Position numbers and translations under genes: made by a program
The notes under the pieces: generated by a model
What the model saw: the letters and a program-made list of their open reading frames with translations, nothing else
Databases searched by the model: none
Told to the model about the DNA's origin: nothing
NCBI RefSeq assembly: GCF_029338575.1
Contig: NZ_CP119992.1
Location: 1,984,001-2,048,000 of the forward strand
DNA length: 64,000 nt
Source: Halomarina halobia
GTDB taxonomy: Archaea > Halobacteriota > Halobacteria > Halobacteriales > Haloarculaceae
Reading direction: 5' to 3'
Part shown: piece by piece, positions 61,526 to 64,000 of the stretch
Layout of the letters: the number at the start of each line of letters is the position of its first letter
Numbering within the stretch: position 1 is the first letter of the stretch

Positions 61526-62705
61526 GACGTCGCTGCTCGAGATCGGCGCGATGTTCGCGGTCATCGCCCTCGCCGGGGCCGGGGCCCACCGGCTCGGCGT
61601 GTCGGTCATCCCGCTGTACATCGTCGCCGGCATCCTGGTCAACGACGCCGTGCTCGGCGCGCTCGGGCTGCCCGCCATCCAGGACGGCGAGTTCGTCACC
61701 GTCGTCGCCGAACTGGGGATCGTCTTCCTGCTGTTCTTCCTCGGTCTCGAGTTCAGCATCGACCGCCTGATCGAGGGGCGCGATCGGATGACGAGGGCGG
61801 GTGCGCTCGACGCCGCGCTCAACTTCCCGGTCGGGGTGGCGCTCGGCCTGCTCGTCGGCTGGTCTCCCACCGAGGCGTTCGTCCTCGGCGGCATCGTCTA
61901 CATCTCCTCGAGCGCCGTCATCACCAAGTCGCTCATCGACCTCGGGTGGATCGCCAACCCGGAGAGCGAACCGATGCTCGGCACGCTCGTCTTCGAGGAC
62001 CTCGCCATCGCGTTCTACCTCGCGGTGCTCTCGGCGGTCGTCCTCGGCGGCGGCGACCTGACGGGCGCGGTGACGAGCGTCGGCACCGCGATGGCGTTCC
62101 TGCTCGTGCTCGTGGCGGGCGTCGCGCGGGGCGACGCCCTGTTCGAGCGCTACCTCGCCGTGGACTCGACGGAGCTGTTCGTCCTCCGGGCGGTGGCCGC
62201 GACGGTCCTCGTGGCGGGCGTCGCGCTCGCCATCGGCGTGAGCGAGGCCGTCGCCGCCTTCTTCGTCGGGATGGGGTTCAGCGAGACCGCGCACGTGGAG
62301 AAACTCGAACGGCTGCTCGTCCCCCTCCGGGACGTCTTCGCCGCCGTGTTCTTCTTCTGGATCGGCCTGACGACCGACCCCCGACTGGTCGCGGCGACCG
62401 CCGCCCTGCTCGCGCTCGCCGTCGTCGCCACGACCCCGACGAAGCTCCTCTCGGGCTACCTCACCGGACGCCGGTACTACGGCCTCGACGTGACGCGGTC
62501 GGTCAGGGTCGGAGCCGGGATGGTCACGCGGGGGGAGTTCTCGCTCATCATCGCCACGCTCGTCGCCGGCGCGGGGGGAAGCGCCGTCCTCGCGGAGACG
62601 ATCCCGGCGTTCGCCGTCGGCTACGTGCTCGTGATGAGCGTCCTCGGGACGCTCCTGATGCAGTACGCCGACTCGCTCGCGCGGTTCGTTCCCGGGACGG
62701 GGTGA
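61518..62705 (+). CDS. CPA2-type cation/proton antiporter
   Basis: Membrane protein of 395 aa with about 12-13 helices, in the monovalent cation:proton antiporter-2 family (KhtU/KefB-like). LELGIVFLLFFLGLEFSIDR-type helix (AELGIVFLLFFLGLEFSIDR), SSSAVITKSLIDLGWI, and LGTLVFEDLAIAFYLAVLSA (the ED motif) are diagnostic. Its C-terminus lacks TrkA-N/C domains, consistent with a separate regulatory subunit encoded upstream. It exchanges K+ or Na+ for protons, important for a halophile. Confidence 0.93.
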   Translation: MAETSLLEIGAMFAVIALAGAGAHRLGVSVIPLYIVAGILVNDAVLGALGLPAIQDGEFVTVVAELGIVFLLFFLGLEFSIDRLIEGRDRMTRAGALDAALNFPVGVALGLLVGWSPTEAFVLGGIVYISSSAVITKSLIDLGWIANPESEPMLGTLVFEDLAIAFYLAVLSAVVLGGGDLTGAVTSVGTAMAFLLVLVAGVARGDALFERYLAVDSTELFVLRAVAATVLVAGVALAIGVSEAVAAFFVGMGFSETAHVEKLERLLVPLRDVFAAVFFFWIGLTTDPRLVAATAALLALAVVATTPTKLLSGYLTGRRYYGLDVTRSVRVGAGMVTRGEFSLIIATLVAGAGGSAVLAETIPAFAVGYVLVMSVLGTLLMQYADSLARFVPGTG

Positions 62706-62843
62706 CCGTCGTCGATCCGGTCGCGGGAACGACCGGCGTCGGGTCGTCAGACGGGGGGCGCTGACCGGGACGCCCGGTTCAAGGAGGACACTTTCACCCC
62801 GGTGTACGAACCCTTATTCGGCGTGGGGAGGAACGAAGGCGTA

Positions 62844-64000
62844 ATGGCGGCAACCGAGGGCATCGACCGACCGCTGCTCACCCCGGGGTACCTCCAGCGC
62901 CGCGAGTACCAGCTCGAACTCGCGGCGGCAGCCCTGCGGACGCACACGCTCGTCTGCCTCCCCACGGGCCTCGGCAAGACGGCGGTGAGTCTGCTCGTCA
63001 CCGCCGGGCGGCTCCACGACGCCGGCGGACGAGCGCTGTTGCTCGCGCCGACGAAGCCCCTCGTCCAGCAGCACGCCGACTTCTACCGCGAGGCGCTCGA
63101 CGTGCCCGACGATGAGGTCGTGGTGTTCACCGGCGAGGTCAGGCCGGACGACCGCGCCGCGCTCTGGGAGCGCGCGCGGGTCGTCGTCGCGACGCCGCAG
63201 GTGGTCGAGAACGACCTCGTCGGCAACCGCATCTCGCTCCGGGAGGTGACCCACCTCACCTTCGACGAGTGCCACCGCGCGACCGGCGACTACGCCTACT
63301 GCTACATCGCGGAGCGCTACCACGAGGACGCCGCGGATCCGCTGGTGACGGGGATGAGCGCCTCTCCCGGCGGCGACGAGGAGGAGATCCTCACCGTCTG
63401 CGGCAACCTCGGCCTGCGCGAGGTGGAGGTGATGACCGAGGCGGACTCGGACGTGAGCGACTACACCCACGAGACCGACATCGAGTGGGAGCACGTCGAA
63501 CTCCCCGAGGAGGTGATCGAGATCCGGGACGCGCTGAACGAGGTGATCGCGGACCGCTTAGAGCGGCTCAAGCGCCTCGGCGTCACGAACTCGACGCGGC
63601 CGGACGTGTCCCAGCGCGACCTGAACGAGATCCGCGGGAAGCTCCAGCGGATGATCAACGAGGGGAACGGCGACGGCTACAAGGGCATGTCCGCGCACGC
63701 CGAGATCATGAAGCTCCGGCGGGCGGTCGAACTGGTCGAGACCCAGTCCGTCGAGTCGCTCCGCCGGTACTTCGAGCGCCAGCGCAACGCCGCGCGCTCC
63801 TCCGGCGCGTCGAAGGCCGCCCAGCGGTTCGTGAGCGAGCCGCGCGTCCGGGAGGCGATGCGCCGCGCGGAGGCGTACGACGACCTCCACCCGAAGTTCC
63901 GCCGGGCGCGCATCCTCCTCGCCCAGACCCTCGGCATCGAGGGCGGCGAGCGCGTCATCGTCTTCACCGAGTCCCGCGACACCGCCGAGACACTCACCGA
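62844..64000 (+). CDS. hef: Hef-type helicase/nuclease (FANCM/XPF family), 5' part
   Basis: Start of the archaeal Hef protein, cut by the window edge after about 385 residues. Walker A is LPTGLGKT (residues 39-46), the DEAH-type box is DECH in LTFDECHRATGDYAYCY, GMSASPGGDEEEI is motif III, and RVIVFTESRDTAETLT begins the second RecA-like domain. Full-length Hef is about 800 aa with a C-terminal XPF nuclease and HhH, not visible here. It processes stalled forks and branched DNA and works with PCNA. Single gene with its own upstream region. Confidence 0.94.
   Translation, partial: MAATEGIDRPLLTPGYLQRREYQLELAAAALRTHTLVCLPTGLGKTAVSLLVTAGRLHDAGGRALLLAPTKPLVQQHADFYREALDVPDDEVVVFTGEVRPDDRAALWERARVVVATPQVVENDLVGNRISLREVTHLTFDECHRATGDYAYCYIAERYHEDAADPLVTGMSASPGGDEEEILTVCGNLGLREVEVMTEADSDVSDYTHETDIEWEHVELPEEVIEIRDALNEVIADRLERLKRLGVTNSTRPDVSQRDLNEIRGKLQRMINEGNGDGYKGMSAHAEIMKLRRAVELVETQSVESLRRYFERQRNAARSSGASKAAQRFVSEPRVREAMRRAEAYDDLHPKFRRARILLAQTLGIEGGERVIVFTESRDTAETLT

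Overview
The window is 64 kb of very GC-rich, densely packed archaeal DNA from a haloarchaeon (class Halobacteria). The predicted proteins are strongly acidic (Asp/Glu-rich, Lys-poor) and TATA-type promoters lie about 27 bases before many start codons. The informational genes are archaeal: PCNA, PriL, an Orc1/Cdc6-type AAA+ protein, RFC small subunit, Hjc, Hef, TBP, aIF1A, Rio1 and aDim2. CarS for archaeal ether lipids and a doubled TatC-type translocase point the same way. No rRNA, tRNA, CRISPR array or complete insertion sequence was recognised.

Layout. 1-1383: three overlapping minus-strand genes for acidic, glycine-zipper-like proteins of unknown function. 1444-4863: an amidohydrolase, small ORFs, a perfect 17-bp operator-like palindrome and a stalked surface protein. 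4989-10930 (minus): MaoC hydratase, PaaK ligase, aDim2, a GNAT, trpS preceded by a Trp-codon leader ORF with a hairpin, rio1 and eif1A. 11075-16283: a deleted alcohol dehydrogenase, a dispersed repeat, an Orc/Cdc6-family gene, a MutS-family gene and larE. 16367-20395: a histidine phosphatase and two divergent tatC genes, one frameshifted. 20549-24877: small membrane and secreted proteins, an RHH regulator overlapping a queuosine-precursor transporter, rlmE and a Tat/PGF-CTERM protein. 25002-29765: pcn, priL and hjc with haloarchaeal conserved small genes. 29941-35436: membrane protein, ahcY, secreted protein, Tat-exported SOD and an SAH/MTA-deaminase-type amidohydrolase. 35689-43145: DUF1059, hisG, tbp, trmG10-type methyltransferase, RFC subunit, DUF4382 lipoprotein, SHOCT protein and RNase Z. 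43188-48361: DUF460 protein, second copy of the repeat, carS, proline dehydrogenase and DUF502. 48477-48560: a palindromic MITE-like element. 48756-56282: a five-gene peptide-type ABC operon. 56286-64000: haloarchaeal conserved proteins, a truncated PemK/MazF-like toxin, a CBS protein, glyS, a dolichol-kinase-like protein, a K+/H+ antiporter with its TrkA-C subunit, and the start of hef.

How the genes fit together. Most genes are housekeeping, with replication and repair over-represented (orc/cdc6-type, mutS-like, pcn, priL, hjc, rfc, hef). Three proteins carry twin-arginine signals (peptide-binding protein, SOD, PGF-CTERM protein) in the same window as the Tat translocase genes, one of which appears broken by a homopolymer frameshift. 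ahcY and the nearby deaminase both handle S-adenosylhomocysteine or related nucleosides.

The most unusual signals are the Trp leader/hairpin in front of trpS; a ~325-bp dispersed repeat present twice, each copy ending at the stop codon of a convergent gene and holding conserved hairpins; the tatC frameshift; the 17-bp-arm palindromic element at 48477-48560; the palindrome at 2783-2799; and the three-gene glycine-zipper operon at the left edge.
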